DNA of 49,510 nt from an uncultured Dorea sp. (GCA_910589275.1 CAJUTH010000028.1:1-49510); one strand, 5' to 3'; positions 17,078 through 26,566 are shown, counted from the first letter of the stretch. The notes: generated from the letters alone by a model not told the origin. Translations and numbers: made by a program.

Positions 17078-18259
17078 CTATGATCTACATATAAAAATCC
17101 CGGCATCCTTTGTAATTTCAAATCCTTTTTCCGTCCTTTTTTTTACATAACTCCGAAATTCACTATATCTGTTCAGCAGATGCTGTCCTTGATTTCCATG
17201 ACAGGATAATATATATGCAATCAAAGGTTCCGGGTCTGGAACAACTAATTTATCCTCATATTGCACCCACTGAACATTTGAAAAATAGGGTTCTAATATC
17301 TGCCCGCCATTCTCTCTTCCAAATCTTTCATACAGCTTTTCTGCGGAAAGTACGATTCTTTCATCAAATTTCTGTACCAGCCCGTTAATCTCTTTCATAT
17401 GATCCCCGCCATATGTCCCGCAGATGAATTTTCCGCCTGGTTTCAATACTCTTCTTACTTCTCTGCAGACCTTCTCAATATCCATACAGTAAAACAACAT
17501 ATGGTTAGCCGCTGCCATGTCAAAAGTCCCGTCCTCATACGGAATACTATGGCAGTCAAATACGAGAAAATCAAATCTGGTATCTTCCGCCCCAATCTTT
17601 CGTCTTGCATCTCTGAGCATTCCTTCCGATATATCCGATAAAGATATACGGATACCGTCAGGCAGACTCCCAAGATTCTGTTTCCACAATTCTCCGTCGC
17701 CGCATCCGATTTCCAAAATCCTCATCCCAGATTCAACCTGCATTTGTTCATAAATCCATGGAAACCAGCCTTGCTTATTCTGCGAATAGAGACTGTGAAG
17801 GTTTATGCGCGCTGATATGTTCGAGGCATCCTGATACTGATTCTTGAAGCTTTTTTCCATTCCAGTCAGATGAATCAATTTCAGCATCCTGCTCCAATCA
17901 ATAATTTTTTCCGTACGGATTGCCTCAGCCGTATCCTGTATCGCCTGCTCCACAAGCTGCATCTGCTCAATACGGTCCTTTACCAGCTTTAACTGAATAT
18001 TCAAAGAATCCAGCATAAAATGGTAATCCGGATCGTCAATTATCATTCCCTTAATATCCTCCAGTGAAAATCCCAGGTATTTTAACAGCAGTATCTGCTG
18101 AAGCTTGGCAAAATCCTCCTCCGTATAGAAGCGGGCCCCCGCTTCTGTTACAAGCGAGGGCTTTAATACATTCTGCTTATCATAATAGCGGATTGTCCGC
18201 AGAGTCACATTTGCCATTCGGGCAAATTCGCCGGATGAATAATATCCTTCTATCTTCAT
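17078..18259 (-). CDS. MerR-type regulator fused to a SAM methyltransferase
   Basis: 393 residues. The N-terminus (about 5-75) is a MerR winged helix: YSSGEFARMANVTLRTIRYYDK, then FYTEEDFAKLQQILLLKYLGFSLEDIK, followed by the usual dimerising coiled coil (about 85-115). Instead of a small effector domain, it continues into a class I methyltransferase: ILEIGCGDGELW (181-192) for SAM binding, a LVFDCHSIPYEDGTFD acidic loop, and RRVLKPGGKFICGTYG. It may be a DNA-binding regulator whose activity depends on SAM or on a methylated small molecule. AGAAGG precedes the ATG. It follows the L,D-transpeptidase gene by only 19 bases, so it is co-transcribed with it and may control it. The substrate is unknown. 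Confidence 0.9.
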   Translation of the reverse strand: MKIEGYYSSGEFARMANVTLRTIRYYDKQNVLKPSLVTEAGARFYTEEDFAKLQQILLLKYLGFSLEDIKGMIIDDPDYHFMLDSLNIQLKLVKDRIEQMQLVEQAIQDTAEAIRTEKIIDWSRMLKLIHLTGMEKSFKNQYQDASNISARINLHSLYSQNKQGWFPWIYEQMQVESGMRILEIGCGDGELWKQNLGSLPDGIRISLSDISEGMLRDARRKIGAEDTRFDFLVFDCHSIPYEDGTFDMAAANHMLFYCMDIEKVCREVRRVLKPGGKFICGTYGGDHMKEINGLVQKFDERIVLSAEKLYERFGRENGGQILEPYFSNVQWVQYEDKLVVPDPEPLIAYILSCHGNQGQHLLNRYSEFRSYVKKRTEKGFEITKDAGIFICRS

Positions 18260-18278
18260 CTAAGTACCTTCTCTATGC

Positions 18279-21200
18279 TTAATGATATACTGCAACCTTC
18301 GTTCCGGAAGGAATATTATCATAAATCCACTTTGCATTATCTATCTTAAGACGAACACATCCGTGAGATAATCCCAGACCTACCCTGCCGTCCTGAAGAT
18401 TGCCATTCCAGTCATAAAGAACGGAATGAAATAGATAATCATTATAAAACTGCGTCCACCAATAGCAACGGTATGCACCGGAATTAAAGTAATAGCCGCG
18501 GCTTCCAACACGGAATTCTCCTTCTACAGTCGGCGTGCTTGATTTCCCATCCGCACAATCCCAGAACTTAATCAGATTCCAATTCCCCTGCCATCCTTGG
18601 AATACGCCTACCAGATGTGAGCTCTTATTTACCAGAATCAAATACGGCGTAGAACTGCTGTACCAATTTGCCCGGTTCATCATCGCAGCCTGAGCTGGCG
18701 GAATCCTATCTAGTGAATAAGAAGCGGTCCCTACACAAGCATTTCCCACATACACATGGGTCGTATAACCCCCGGAACTGCTGTGGTTCAGACTATCAAT
18801 ACGAACATTCCACTTACCGCCCCCGCAGTCGTTGCCCTGATACCACACCATGTCGTCCTGCCCGTTTGCATCGCTCCATGTCGGGAACTGAACTTTACCT
18901 TCCGTTGCTCCTAAAATCCCTACTTCATACTGGGTGTTGCTGATACGGTAACTATATACATAATTCTTCGGCTGAAAATTCCTGCTGGTCGCAGCGGCGC
19001 ATGCCGTAATTCCATTTCCCATAGTAACATACACATGTACCTTATAATTGCCAAAATGGAATCCATGATTTGCGGCGTTGACATTTACAATATAAACGCC
19101 TTCTCTTACCTTAAATCCCTCATACCACTTAATATCGCTCTGATCATCCGCGCACCATACCGGAATTTGAACCTTTGACACGCCCGACGGCGCCGTAACT
19201 CCTGACACAGTTACCGTAAAGCTTCCTTCCGTACCATTTACATTTGAAATTGCAGTCATGGCTTTCGGAGTATTCTTAATCGTAAATGATGTTGCTCCGG
19301 CAAAAACCTTTGTATTTGCCTTTGTCGTATAATATACATGTACATTATACCTGCCCAGTTCCTTATGATCCCAGATATTTAAGGTATAGGTATATGTACC
19401 GTCCGCGCCTCTTGCCGCATGATACCAGTGGAGGTCATTCTGGCCGGCAGCGTCACCCCATACTGCAAATGTAACCCCATTTTCTCCCGCCGGAACGTCA
19501 AGGCCTTTCAAAGTAATGCGATATGATTTTTCTGTTTTGTTCTTATTCGTATCCGCCGCTGTAAGGCTTGTGTATTTCGGCTTCATATTACAGCTTACGC
19601 CTTTGCCGGAAAATTGTTTTACTCCAGTCGCGTCCGTAACATAGACATGAGCCTGATAAAGTCCTGCATTATACTTATGATTACGAATATCCACATCAAC
19701 AGTATAACTGCCGTCTCTATTTTTCGCGGCGGTATACCATACAAGATCTCCCTGATTCTGCTCCGACCAGACTGGTATCTCTATCTTTTGTATCAATTCA
19801 CTGTCCGTCACGCCGGTAAGCTTTATCTGAAATTTCCCTTTCCCTCTGTTTGCGCTAGTCAATTCAGCAGCCTTAATCCGGGGAACAGCCGTTTTAAAAC
19901 TTGTTCCGTTAATAAAGTTCTCTGCGCCGTTAGGCATAACTGCATAAGCATGTATTTTATATTCACCAAGGCCCTTATGGTTTTCAATTGACATTTTAAA
20001 CTGATAATTGCCCGCCGATTTTCTGTCCGCCGTATACCAGCGCATATCATCCTGACCTCCAGTAGCGCTCCATACCGCAAACCGAACTGCCGCGGCGCCT
20101 CCGGGAACAACAATATCTTTCAGTTCAATCATATATTGCCGCTTATCATTCGACGCCTGCTTTGCCATCATGGTTCCCTTATTCACATTTACATTATAAT
20201 CCATACCAGAATTAAAATAATAATATCCGGTAGTATCCGTAATATATACATGGGCAATATATTTCCCCATCGTATATTTGTGATCTCTGATATTTACATC
20301 AACAATATACTGTCCTTTTGAATTCTTCTTAGCAATATACCATTTCAAATCGTCCTGACCGTAAGCATCGCTCCACACGGGAACCTTGATCTCTTCAATA
20401 AATTCTGAATTTTTTACATTAGAAATTACGATCTGGAAAGTTCCCTTATTCTCATCATATTTCTCCGCCTTCACGCTTTCGGTTCCCGGCATGTCTATCG
20501 TTGAAAACGTCTTTCCATTTACAAAAGCAAGTTCTCCGCTCTTCGTCTTCGCATAAACATGTACGCTATAATCTCCAAAGCCTTTATGCCTTTTCAAGGA
20601 AATATTCGTCCGGTAAGCTCCGTTATCCGCTTTCTTCACATGATACCAATCAACATCATCCTGGCCGTTCACATTACTCCATACCGCAAAACGGATTTCT
20701 TCTATTCCCCCCGGTACAATCGCCTCTTTCAGTTCAGCCGCATATGTATATACATCCTTACCGCCTGAAACAGACAGCTTACCCTTCTGAACATCCATAT
20801 TCTGCTTTGCTCCGCCTACAAAAAATTCATTACCGGCTAAATCGGTTGCATACGCATGAATTTGATAAGAGCCAAGGGAATACTTATGCATATTTATATT
20901 GATGTTTGCTGCATAGATTCCGTTACTGTCCAAATTCGCAGGATACCATCTTACATCATCCTGCCCGTTTACATCGCTCCATACCGCAAACTCTACTTTC
21001 CTAATATTGCCGCTGTTTGGAATATTACGGGCCTGCGCCTGAAACGTACCATTTGCAGTATTCACATGATCAATGGTTACCGCCGGTACGTCGGTCTTCT
21101 GTTTTTGAATAATTTCATTCTGCACAGACGGTGCTGAATCTTCCGGATTCCCTGAATGATCCGGAAGATCTTTATCCTCTGTCTGCCCTTCATCTTTTGG

Positions 21201-21401
21201 AGCCGGGCTTACAATCACTTCATTTTCATTCGGATCAGCATTGTCCTCGTCCTCTTCCCCGCCATTTGTAAGCTGTTCTCCCGGCTGCTTCTCAAGACTG
21301 TCCAAATCCTCCGCATAAACCTGCCCCATGCTGATAAAGCAGCATACCAGTACAGCCAGAATCCTTATAACTGATTTTTTCCATATGCTATGATCTCTCA
21401 T
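18279..21401 (-). CDS. Secreted L,D-transpeptidase with eight Bsp-like repeats
   Basis: 1040 residues. A signal peptide (about 1-30, ending VYAED), an acidic linker (about 31-105), eight GBS Bsp-like repeats of about 100 residues with VWS...GQDD..WY cores, and a C-terminal YkuD L,D-transpeptidase domain (about 915-1040). The catalytic motif is SHGCVRL with the cysteine near 1015. L,D-transpeptidases make 3-3 cross-links in peptidoglycan or attach proteins to it. The repeats are the same family as those in the NlpC/P60 protein at 7881-12071, with the same copy number. AAGGG precedes the ATG. The gene lies between UDP-glucuronate epimerase and the MerR-methyltransferase, inside the polysaccharide locus. 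Promoter-like AT-rich DNA (21402-21467) precedes it, but no clear -35 was seen. Confidence 0.95.
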   Translation of the reverse strand: MRDHSIWKKSVIRILAVLVCCFISMGQVYAEDLDSLEKQPGEQLTNGGEEDEDNADPNENEVIVSPAPKDEGQTEDKDLPDHSGNPEDSAPSVQNEIIQKQKTDVPAVTIDHVNTANGTFQAQARNIPNSGNIRKVEFAVWSDVNGQDDVRWYPANLDSNGIYAANININMHKYSLGSYQIHAYATDLAGNEFFVGGAKQNMDVQKGKLSVSGGKDVYTYAAELKEAIVPGGIEEIRFAVWSNVNGQDDVDWYHVKKADNGAYRTNISLKRHKGFGDYSVHVYAKTKSGELAFVNGKTFSTIDMPGTESVKAEKYDENKGTFQIVISNVKNSEFIEEIKVPVWSDAYGQDDLKWYIAKKNSKGQYIVDVNIRDHKYTMGKYIAHVYITDTTGYYYFNSGMDYNVNVNKGTMMAKQASNDKRQYMIELKDIVVPGGAAAVRFAVWSATGGQDDMRWYTADRKSAGNYQFKMSIENHKGLGEYKIHAYAVMPNGAENFINGTSFKTAVPRIKAAELTSANRGKGKFQIKLTGVTDSELIQKIEIPVWSEQNQGDLVWYTAAKNRDGSYTVDVDIRNHKYNAGLYQAHVYVTDATGVKQFSGKGVSCNMKPKYTSLTAADTNKNKTEKSYRITLKGLDVPAGENGVTFAVWGDAAGQNDLHWYHAARGADGTYTYTLNIWDHKELGRYNVHVYYTTKANTKVFAGATSFTIKNTPKAMTAISNVNGTEGSFTVTVSGVTAPSGVSKVQIPVWCADDQSDIKWYEGFKVREGVYIVNVNAANHGFHFGNYKVHVYVTMGNGITACAAATSRNFQPKNYVYSYRISNTQYEVGILGATEGKVQFPTWSDANGQDDMVWYQGNDCGGGKWNVRIDSLNHSSSGGYTTHVYVGNACVGTASYSLDRIPPAQAAMMNRANWYSSSTPYLILVNKSSHLVGVFQGWQGNWNLIKFWDCADGKSSTPTVEGEFRVGSRGYYFNSGAYRCYWWTQFYNDYLFHSVLYDWNGNLQDGRVGLGLSHGCVRLKIDNAKWIYDNIPSGTKVAVYH
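18710..21060. repeat. Eight ~300-bp repeats encoding Bsp-like domains (L,D-transpeptidase)
   Basis: The conserved VW....GQDD..WY coding signature recurs at about 20,965, 20,665, 20,360, 20,055, 19,752, 19,443, 19,140 and 18,862, close to 300-base spacing. Copies five and seven have lost part of the GQDD motif (NQGDLVWY and DQSDIKWY). Confidence 0.85.
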
Positions 21402-21467
21402 GTCCCATCACCCTTTACAACAATTTTTATCTATACTTTTATATATATTTGCATTTAAAAATATATA

Positions 21468-22475
21468 TTAAAATGAATAATATGTCATAAACCACTCCGC
21501 AAACGCCCCCAGTCCATCCTCTATGGAAGTCGCTGGCTTAAAATCAAAATCCCTCACCAGTTCATCCACATCGGCATAGGTCTGATAAACATCACCGGGC
21601 TGCATCGGCAGATATTCTTTCTTGGCCTCTTTGCCCAAGCATTTCTCTAATGTACCTATAAAATCCATCAACTGTTCCGGCTGATTATTTCCAATATTAT
21701 ATACTTTATAGCGCACTCCATCTTCATTTTCAAGAGGCGGGTTATCCAGCATCCGGACTACACCCGTAACAATATCGTCAATATAGGTAAAATCCCTCTT
21801 CATATCCCCGTTGTTATAAATCTGGATTGGCTCGTCATTCATAATCTTTTTGGCAAATTTAAAATATGCCATATCCGGCCTTCCCATAGGCCCATACACA
21901 GTAAAGAACCTTAGGCCCGTACATGGGATCCCATACAGTTTACTGTAACAGTGTGCCATCAGTTCATTTGACTTTTTCGTAGCCGCATAAAGACTGACCG
22001 GATTATCTACTTTATCCTCCACAGAATATGGAACCTTTTTATTCATTCCGTACACAGAACTAGAAGATGCAAAGATAAGATGTTCTACCGGATGATACCT
22101 ACAGCATTCCAGCACATTGAAAAAGCCCATAATATTAGACTGCATATAAGCATCCGGATTTTCAATGCTGTACCTGACACCTGCCTGAGCGCCAAGATTC
22201 ACCACAACGGAAGGCCTATATCGCTCAAATACCTCTTTCATTTTTTTCTTGTCAGCCAAATCTGCTATTATGAACTTATACCTTTCAAATTCCTGCAGTT
22301 TAGACAATCTTTCCTCCTTTAACCGTACGTCATAATAGTCATTCATATTATCAAGACCCATAACCGTACAGCCGTATTCCAGCAATCGTACGCTAAGATG
22401 ATAGCCAATAAACCCGGCCCCACCCGTTATCAGTATTTTCTTTGAACAATCCAGCTCTTTATAATCCGCCCTCAT
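21468..22475 (-). CDS. UDP-glucuronate 4-epimerase-like SDR
   Basis: 335 residues. Extended SDR fold: KILITGGAGFIGYHLS, GLDNMNDYYDVRLKEERL, the LGAQAGVRYSIENPDAY stretch typical of UDP-glucuronate 4-epimerases, ASSSSVYG, the catalytic YAATKKSNELMAH, and RFFTVYGPMGRPDMA. It interconverts UDP-GlcA and UDP-GalA. UDP-glucose dehydrogenase, which makes UDP-GlcA, lies 11 bases upstream, so the pair forms a two-step path to UDP-GalA. GGAGG precedes the ATG. The assignment to UDP-GlcA rather than UDP-Glc rests on the motif and on this neighbour. Confidence 0.92.
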   Translation of the reverse strand: MRADYKELDCSKKILITGGAGFIGYHLSVRLLEYGCTVMGLDNMNDYYDVRLKEERLSKLQEFERYKFIIADLADKKKMKEVFERYRPSVVVNLGAQAGVRYSIENPDAYMQSNIMGFFNVLECCRYHPVEHLIFASSSSVYGMNKKVPYSVEDKVDNPVSLYAATKKSNELMAHCYSKLYGIPCTGLRFFTVYGPMGRPDMAYFKFAKKIMNDEPIQIYNNGDMKRDFTYIDDIVTGVVRMLDNPPLENEDGVRYKVYNIGNNQPEQLMDFIGTLEKCLGKEAKKEYLPMQPGDVYQTYADVDELVRDFDFKPATSIEDGLGAFAEWFMTYYSF

Positions 22476-22486
22476 GATTCGCCTCC

Positions 22487-23779
22487 TTATCTTCCAATCG
22501 AATAATATTCCACGCCGGCCTCTTCCATCTGCTCCCTATCATATAAGTTTCTTCCATCATACACCAGCGGGGTCCTCATAGATATTTTATAATCAATAGG
22601 TGCAATATCCTTTATCTGCTTCCACTCCGTAAAAATAAAACATACATTGGCTCCTTGTAATGCCTCATTTGGACTCTCCACATACTGGATTCCCTTCGGA
22701 TACCGTTTCTTAAAATTATCCGCTCCCACCGGGTCATACGCATAAATATCCGCGCCAGCATCCAGAAGAAGGGGAATATTCTCCAGCGACGGAGCTTCCC
22801 TCAAATCATCGGTTCCTGCTTTAAACGTAAGCCCTAATATGGCAACCTTTAATCCGCTGAACGTAATCAGCCTCTTAGACGCCTTTTTAAATAATATCGT
22901 TTTCTGCTCTCTATTCACATCAATGGCTGCCTTTACAGTTCGAAGTTCATAACCATTCTGTCTTGCCAGATAATCCAGCGCCTTCGTATCCTTCGGAAAA
23001 CAGCTTCCGCCAAATCCAATCCCAGCATTTAAGAAACGGGCGCCGATCCTTTCATCATAGGACATCCCTTTTGCCACGTCACCAATGTCCGCCCCTACTA
23101 ATTCACAGAGATTCGCAATGTCATTCATATAAGAAATCTTCAGTGCGAGAAAATCGTTGCATGCATATTTGATCATCTCCGCACTCCGCCTTCCCACCGA
23201 TACAATCGGAAGCTGAAACGGTTCATAAATCTCCATCAGTTTCGCTTCGGCTTCTTTGCTCTCCGTACCTATTATTATCCTAGCTGCCTTCAAGGTATCG
23301 TGCACCGCAGTTCCCTGAGCCAAAAACTCTGGATTGCTTGCCACCTCAATTTTCACATCATGAACCAAAAAATCCTGAATAAACTGCTCTACCTTATCAT
23401 TCGTCCCCACGGGAACCGTTGATTTCACCACCACAAGGCAGTCCCTCTCCACATTCTCCGCAATCTGCCGGGCCGCAGTCGCTATATAAGAAAGATTCGC
23501 AGATCCGTCCGGCTGCTCCGGCGTTCCCACACCAATAAAAATTGCCTCCGCATCCCTGTATGCAGATACATAGTCCGTCGTATAATCCAGTCTGCCGGCA
23601 GCATAATTCTTCTGCATCAGCCCTTCCAGCTCCTGCTCATAAATCGGGCTTATCCCAGACTTCATCAATGTCACCTTTTTCTCATCCACGTCCACGCAGG
23701 TTACATTATGCCCTACTTCAGCAAAACATACTCCCGCTACCAATCCTACGTATCCTGTTCCCGCAACTGCTATCTTCAT
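22487..23779 (-). CDS. ugd: UDP-glucose 6-dehydrogenase
   Basis: 430 residues. It oxidises UDP-glucose twice with NAD to UDP-glucuronate in the cytoplasm. Seen: KIAVAGTGYVGLVAGVCFAE (NAD fold), GVGTPEQPDGSANL, VVKSTVPVGTND, SNPEFLAQGTAV, and the catalytic GFGGSCFPKDTKAL cysteine (about 255-260), followed by LGLTFKAGTDDLREAPS. Length and motifs are those of the UgdA/TuaD type. The gene is directly upstream of the UDP-glucuronate epimerase and downstream of the membrane phosphoesterase. It is distinct from the second nucleotide-sugar dehydrogenase at 37615-38931, which belongs to the UDP-HexNAc branch. Confidence 0.97.
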   Translation of the reverse strand: MKIAVAGTGYVGLVAGVCFAEVGHNVTCVDVDEKKVTLMKSGISPIYEQELEGLMQKNYAAGRLDYTTDYVSAYRDAEAIFIGVGTPEQPDGSANLSYIATAARQIAENVERDCLVVVKSTVPVGTNDKVEQFIQDFLVHDVKIEVASNPEFLAQGTAVHDTLKAARIIIGTESKEAEAKLMEIYEPFQLPIVSVGRRSAEMIKYACNDFLALKISYMNDIANLCELVGADIGDVAKGMSYDERIGARFLNAGIGFGGSCFPKDTKALDYLARQNGYELRTVKAAIDVNREQKTILFKKASKRLITFSGLKVAILGLTFKAGTDDLREAPSLENIPLLLDAGADIYAYDPVGADNFKKRYPKGIQYVESPNEALQGANVCFIFTEWKQIKDIAPIDYKISMRTPLVYDGRNLYDREQMEEAGVEYYSIGR

Positions 23780-23812
23780 CTTATATTATCCCCATTTCTT
23801 TCTATCATATTA

Positions 23813-25462
23813 TTAATCAATTCCTTTCACCGTAATGACCCCAATCTGTTTCTGGAATGCAGGTGAAAATACATGCTGGTGCGTATTTTGCGTAATATTA
23901 CCATCCCATGTGAAATGCAGATGCCCACTCACAATTTCTTTTACCGGGCTGTCTTCCGCATAAAGCATATCTAAAAATTCAGATGTAGTTCCATCTGCTT
24001 TATAATAACTGTCTCCCAGCCCCCATACAAGCGAACGTCCTTGCCATGCTGCTTTTGATGCGTCCTTTAAATCAGAGGAAACCTCCGAATCATAAGGTAC
24101 GTGAGTCAGCAAAATAACAGGCTTCTCCTTTGCAAACAAATTCTTCATAGATTTTAGCGCTGATTCAGATAATGGGCTGGTGCTATTATTCAGCCCCGCG
24201 ACATATATCTCTGGAAACTCTAATTTCTGCACTTCTTTATCGCCGTCTATATCTGTATGCAGCCGGGCGCACTCTTCCTCCGTAATATCCTTGCAATAAT
24301 ATGGTTTATAATCATGATCCGCCCGGACATACATATACGGCGTATTGATATGATCCAGCCCTTCCCTCAAACATTCTATATTAGACGGCGAACAGAAATC
24401 AATCATATCCCCTCCCAAAAGAATAGCATCTGCATTACAGGAATCCAATATCTCCGCTAACCCGCCCCAATAGCCGGCTGCGGATTCCCCCTGCATCACG
24501 GACGACCACAGCAACCTGGAACGAACGGTATCTATATCTTCCTCAGGTACGCTTTCATCTTCTACAATAATATGCAGATCGGAAAGAAAAAGAAAATGAT
24601 ACTCTTCTGTCAGTCCCGGAACTGCTACTTCAATTTCTTCCAGTCCCATACCATTTTCAACCAACGGTTCTCTACTAAACTCCGGCCTTTGTAAAATATG
24701 GTAGGAAGACGAAGAAGACGCAATCTGCCACCCCATTTCCCGCATATAAGATAAGGAAATACTATTTGACATATCAATAACCAGATATTCTATCCCTTTT
24801 TCTGCTATAATCCTTCCAACGGTTTCCTTTGAAAGATCATTTCTGTTATACATCAGCATTGCCATAAGGCCAAATACATTTTCTTCATCATAATCAGCTT
24901 CCAGTACGCTAATTCCATAAGATAAAAACGGCAGACAAATATTCGCGTCATACTGCCTGATAGTGTTGCTAATATATAAATCACAGAGAACGACTGCACT
25001 GGGCTCATTATTTTCTTTCATCAAGCTCTTTAATTGTTCTGCTACTTCCAGTGTCTCGTCCGGTATCTGCCATGCATTATCTGGCAGCTCTAATTCTTCC
25101 GCTTCTATACTTATACCTAATATGCCTGCACACAAAACACAGATAAGAACCATACGGTATTTCTTATTCCTAATACGTGAAATCATCTCATATATGAAAT
25201 ATGCAAATAAAACAGTATACGGTATTATCCATAAAAACCGGTAATATTGTGCGGTATTATCCAATTTTGTACCAAATATACCATAACTAACTGGATTATA
25301 TACTGCGATTATAAGAAAAATCACTGCTATAACAGCTATACGCCGCTCTTTTTTCTTCAAATAGTATAAAAACGCCATTGCCGCAATCCCGGCAAATGCA
25401 TAAAGCACATTGCCATCTGTAAATTGCTGCAGCATATCCCAAAACCCGTTTACCGACTGCAT
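23813..25462 (-). CDS. Membrane protein with C-terminal metallophosphoesterase domain
   Basis: 549 residues from the ATG at 25462, preceded by GGAGGGG. The N-terminus has four hydrophobic helices (about 15-120), then a soluble alpha/beta segment, then a calcineurin-like phosphoesterase (about 290-549). Its metal motifs are in order: FLSDLH (294-297), LLGGDMID (about 349), RADHD (about 380, in place of GNHD), LTHVP (about 453) and SGHLHF (about 513). The domain probably faces outside if the helix count is even, but this is not certain. The ATG follows the upstream gene's TAA by one base, in another frame. Losing one G in the GAGGGGTAAC junction would join both frames into one protein of about 900 residues, so this may be the 3' part of a split gene. 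A phosphodiester or lipid-phosphate substrate is possible. Confidence 0.82.
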   Translation of the reverse strand: MQSVNGFWDMLQQFTDGNVLYAFAGIAAMAFLYYLKKKERRIAVIAVIFLIIAVYNPVSYGIFGTKLDNTAQYYRFLWIIPYTVLFAYFIYEMISRIRNKKYRMVLICVLCAGILGISIEAEELELPDNAWQIPDETLEVAEQLKSLMKENNEPSAVVLCDLYISNTIRQYDANICLPFLSYGISVLEADYDEENVFGLMAMLMYNRNDLSKETVGRIIAEKGIEYLVIDMSNSISLSYMREMGWQIASSSSSYHILQRPEFSREPLVENGMGLEEIEVAVPGLTEEYHFLFLSDLHIIVEDESVPEEDIDTVRSRLLWSSVMQGESAAGYWGGLAEILDSCNADAILLGGDMIDFCSPSNIECLREGLDHINTPYMYVRADHDYKPYYCKDITEEECARLHTDIDGDKEVQKLEFPEIYVAGLNNSTSPLSESALKSMKNLFAKEKPVILLTHVPYDSEVSSDLKDASKAAWQGRSLVWGLGDSYYKADGTTSEFLDMLYAEDSPVKEIVSGHLHFTWDGNITQNTHQHVFSPAFQKQIGVITVKGID

Positions 25463-25463
25463 G

Positions 25464-26534
25464 TTACCCCTCCAAAACAAAACCGGCAAATCCAGTTATA
25501 CTCATCATAATATATATAATATTAGGCACAAAAGAAAAAACCATAGGAATAATATAATTCCATTTACGTTCGGTTGCTATATAAGCGCATACCACGCTCC
25601 CTGCCGCCAGCGGCAGAATGAATCCGGCTGAAGCTGATAAAGACATACCCACTATCATTCCTATAAATATCAATAAAAAGAACTTTCTGTCATTTGTCCC
25701 GCAAAGTCTGACTGCAAGGTAAATTGCAATCAAAACCAATGCTCCCGAGCAATATGCCTTCCCTTCATAGGCTCTATACAAAATGAATGAAGAACTTGTA
25801 TAAATACTATTTGTAAAAAGAAACAGACAGCATTGCGCCAGCATTAACGCCATAATGGCATGTTCCCGTTTATCTTCATACTTCCGATAAACACATTGAA
25901 AAATTTCAAACGTTACAACCGCAAGCATAATGATATTTATTGCCGCCCGGACTGTCCGACAAAAAATAAGCGGGTGCATGTGAAACATACTGCACAGCAC
26001 AGCGCTGTTTACTCCGAACATGGAAAAGCTTCTTTTTAATCTAATTGTATTAATTAACAACCCAGTACTCGGATTAATCCCAGTCAGCCTGTCTGTGTCT
26101 ATCATGCTCGTCACTTCGCCAATATATGTTCTGGCGTCAACATCGGTTTGTCCGTTTACGCACACATAATATAATATAAATGCGTGAAGCGCCAGACAAG
26201 GGATTAGATAGCATTTATATTTCCAAAGCGCTGCCAATAAATCTTTATATGCCCGTGAGATTTCCTTGTGGAATAAAACACCGGCGCCTCCCAATAAAAC
26301 ACAAATTATTACTGTCCAAACTATCTTTGTAAAATGCAGTGAACCCTTTAAATATGTACATGGGAGCGCCATGCACCAAAATACAAAATGATATCCTAAG
26401 AAGCCGTTAATCAGCCTTCCGCCAAGAGACGATACTTCTGGAAAAAACCTTAATTTCCCCATTGCACAGCCAAAGCAAACATATATATTCAATTCTAAAG
26501 TTAAAATAATGATTGCTTTTAGAATCTGATGCAT
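25464..26534 (-). CDS. Polytopic membrane protein (DUF6077-like), possibly 5' part of a split gene
   Basis: 356 residues, about nine to ten hydrophobic helices, with an acidic extracellular loop GQTDVDARTYIGEV that resembles the catalytic loops of GT-C glycosyltransferases. It recalls the DUF6077 membrane proteins of Lachnospiraceae, but this is from memory and not verified. Those proteins are longer, and this one ends abruptly inside a hydrophobic region (GFAGFVLEG). The next frame starts one base later and continues with more helices. GGGAG lies before the ATG. It follows the phosphoglycosyltransferase gene by 32 bases in what looks like one operon with ugd and the epimerase. Confidence 0.75.
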   Translation of the reverse strand: MHQILKAIIILTLELNIYVCFGCAMGKLRFFPEVSSLGGRLINGFLGYHFVFWCMALPCTYLKGSLHFTKIVWTVIICVLLGGAGVLFHKEISRAYKDLLAALWKYKCYLIPCLALHAFILYYVCVNGQTDVDARTYIGEVTSMIDTDRLTGINPSTGLLINTIRLKRSFSMFGVNSAVLCSMFHMHPLIFCRTVRAAINIIMLAVVTFEIFQCVYRKYEDKREHAIMALMLAQCCLFLFTNSIYTSSSFILYRAYEGKAYCSGALVLIAIYLAVRLCGTNDRKFFLLIFIGMIVGMSLSASAGFILPLAAGSVVCAYIATERKWNYIIPMVFSFVPNIIYIMMSITGFAGFVLEG

Positions 26535-26566
26535 CCTTAATATCTCCCGTCTTATAAACTGCTTTG

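Noticed and set aside
8640..21060. Regular direct repeats at about 300-base spacing resembling an array
   Set aside because: They are protein-domain repeats in frame (Bsp-like); units are too long and divergent for a CRISPR array.
21402..21467. Promoter for the L,D-transpeptidase gene in AT-rich DNA
   Set aside because: Only TATA-like runs are seen, with no acceptable -35 at the right distance; read-through from the epimerase gene is as likely.
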